Origin: Olleya marilimosa CAM030
GTDB lineage: Bacteria; Bacteroidota; Bacteroidia; Flavobacteriales; Flavobacteriaceae
Length of the DNA stretch: 64,000 nucleotides
NCBI RefSeq assembly: GCF_000518485.1
Contig: NZ_JADR01000011.1
Location: 40,329 to 104,328, forward strand
Reading direction: 5' to 3'
Of the stretch, positions 63,491 to 64,000 are shown in pieces. A program made the position numbers and the translations under genes. How positions within the stretch are numbered: the first letter of the stretch is position 1; each line of letters begins with the position of its first letter. The notes beneath the pieces are model-generated. The model was not told the DNA's origin. It was given only the letters and a program-made list of their open reading frames with translations, and did not search any database.

Positions 63491-64000
63491 TTTAGGTTGT
63501 ATTAAATAATAACACTAATATAGTGATAATTCCCTGACAAGTGTATGTTTACGGCAATTATCTTATTGTGATTATGTATATTGAATAGAGTAGACTTATA
63601 AATAATAACAATAAATCCATAATACTATTAAATGCCACATTGCCACATTCAAATCAAAAACTATTATTAGATGTATATCTTAGATATTCTATAATATTTT
63701 TAAATTATTTAGTTTTATGTAAAAGTAATGGCAATGTGGCACACGGATAACAAAATCCTTATTATTAGGTTTTTACAGATGCCACTTACGTGCCATCAAC
63801 AGGCCATCAACAAAATAATTTGCCATTAAAATCTATATTTCAATAGTATATTAAAGAAGTATATGTCATAAATCTGTCAATATCCATAAAATTGCTAGCT
63901 AAAAGACGGCAAACTTGTAAGTAATGGCATTGATTGCCACCAAATCATGTGAGTTGATGGCAAACAATATCCAAAATTAAAACGGATAGTTTTCTATAAT
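63491..64000. other. Gene-free region with TGCCA/TGGCA array
   Basis: I find no plausible reading frame here. From 63633 to 63962 the 5-mer TGCCA or its complement TGGCA occurs ten times (63633, 63641, 63729, 63737, 63780, 63791, 63821, 63925, 63935, 63958). TGCCACATTGCCA (63633-63645) and its exact reverse complement (63729-63741) form a 13-bp inverted repeat. GCCATCAACA is tandemly repeated at 63792 and 63803. It could be a recombinase site, an iteron-type origin or a multi-site operator for a gene beyond the window. Confidence 0.55.

Overview
The window is a piece of a low-GC Bacteroidota chromosome, almost certainly family Flavobacteriaceae (Olleya/Lacinutrix-like by general feel; genus not provable here). 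The signs are three SusC-less TonB-dependent receptors plus a HmuR-like one, type IX secretion parts and cargo (PorZ and two proteins ending in a type A sorting domain), lipoproteins with acidic residues after the lipidated Cys, the TAnnTTTG promoter box in front of many genes, the porZ-recO and yicC-gmk-nadD gene orders, and an atpD-atpC pair standing apart from the rest of the ATP synthase genes. Most of the window is core chromosome with dense, short operons and bidirectional terminators. Only the last ~1.7 kb looks mobile.

Layout. 1-2.3 kb: end of a beta-carbonic anhydrase gene, cvpA-like gene, a small conserved gene, a dispersed repeat, pheS. 2.4-9.3 kb: a complete tripartite RND efflux operon headed by a GbsR/MarR-type regulator and closed by a TetR regulator. 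9.3-18.1 kb: a divergent heme/iron locus. Leftward are a TonB receptor and a HmuY-like surface lipoprotein. Rightward are a DUF6607 protein, a periplasmic ankyrin protein, a DUF2271 protein carrying an ApbE-type flavinylation motif, a PepSY-flavodoxin-FNR membrane reductase and a small Cys-containing protein. 18.2-22.3 kb: a hypothetical gene, second copy of the dispersed repeat, gpsA, a lipoprotein gene, a BON-LysM protein, another lipoprotein. 22.4-25.7 kb: yicC-gmk-nadD operon followed by three small leftward genes, one of them a 57-residue membrane protein. 25.7-33 kb: thioesterase, DMT exporter, ArsC-like protein, OsmC, DinB, DUF3298 lipoprotein, a PLP trans-sulfuration enzyme, an outer-membrane protein and NADP-type glutamate dehydrogenase. 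33-46.8 kb: porZ-recO-TonB receptor, two giant paralogous T9SS cargo proteins, recX.

46.9-52.7 kb: outer-membrane protein, cupin/JmjC-like protein, BtuB-like TonB receptor and a divergent MocR-type regulator whose aminotransferase domain lacks the PLP lysine. Three copies of a 10-bp motif sit between receptor and regulator. 52.8-55.9 kb: two DUF2975 membrane proteins plus a small Xre regulator behind two 18-bp operator-like repeats, then umuC-umuD. 55.9-57.7 kb: atpC and atpD, behind an intergenic region that holds nested alternative hairpins. 57.9-62.3 kb: an SGNH-hydrolase lipoprotein and its TonB receptor. 62.3-64 kb: a 17-bp inverted repeat, a small recombinase-associated protein, a serine recombinase, and a gene-free 520 bp packed with TGCCA/TGGCA words.

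The best candidates for new biology are the transmembrane electron route in the heme/iron locus (NADPH to PepSY-flavodoxin reductase to flavinylated DUF2271 protein to periplasmic ferric or heme iron), the PLP-less MocR switch on a TonB receptor, the DUF2975/Xre operon with its paired operators, and the TGCCA array next to the serine recombinase. All functional statements come from reading motifs by eye; no database search was run.
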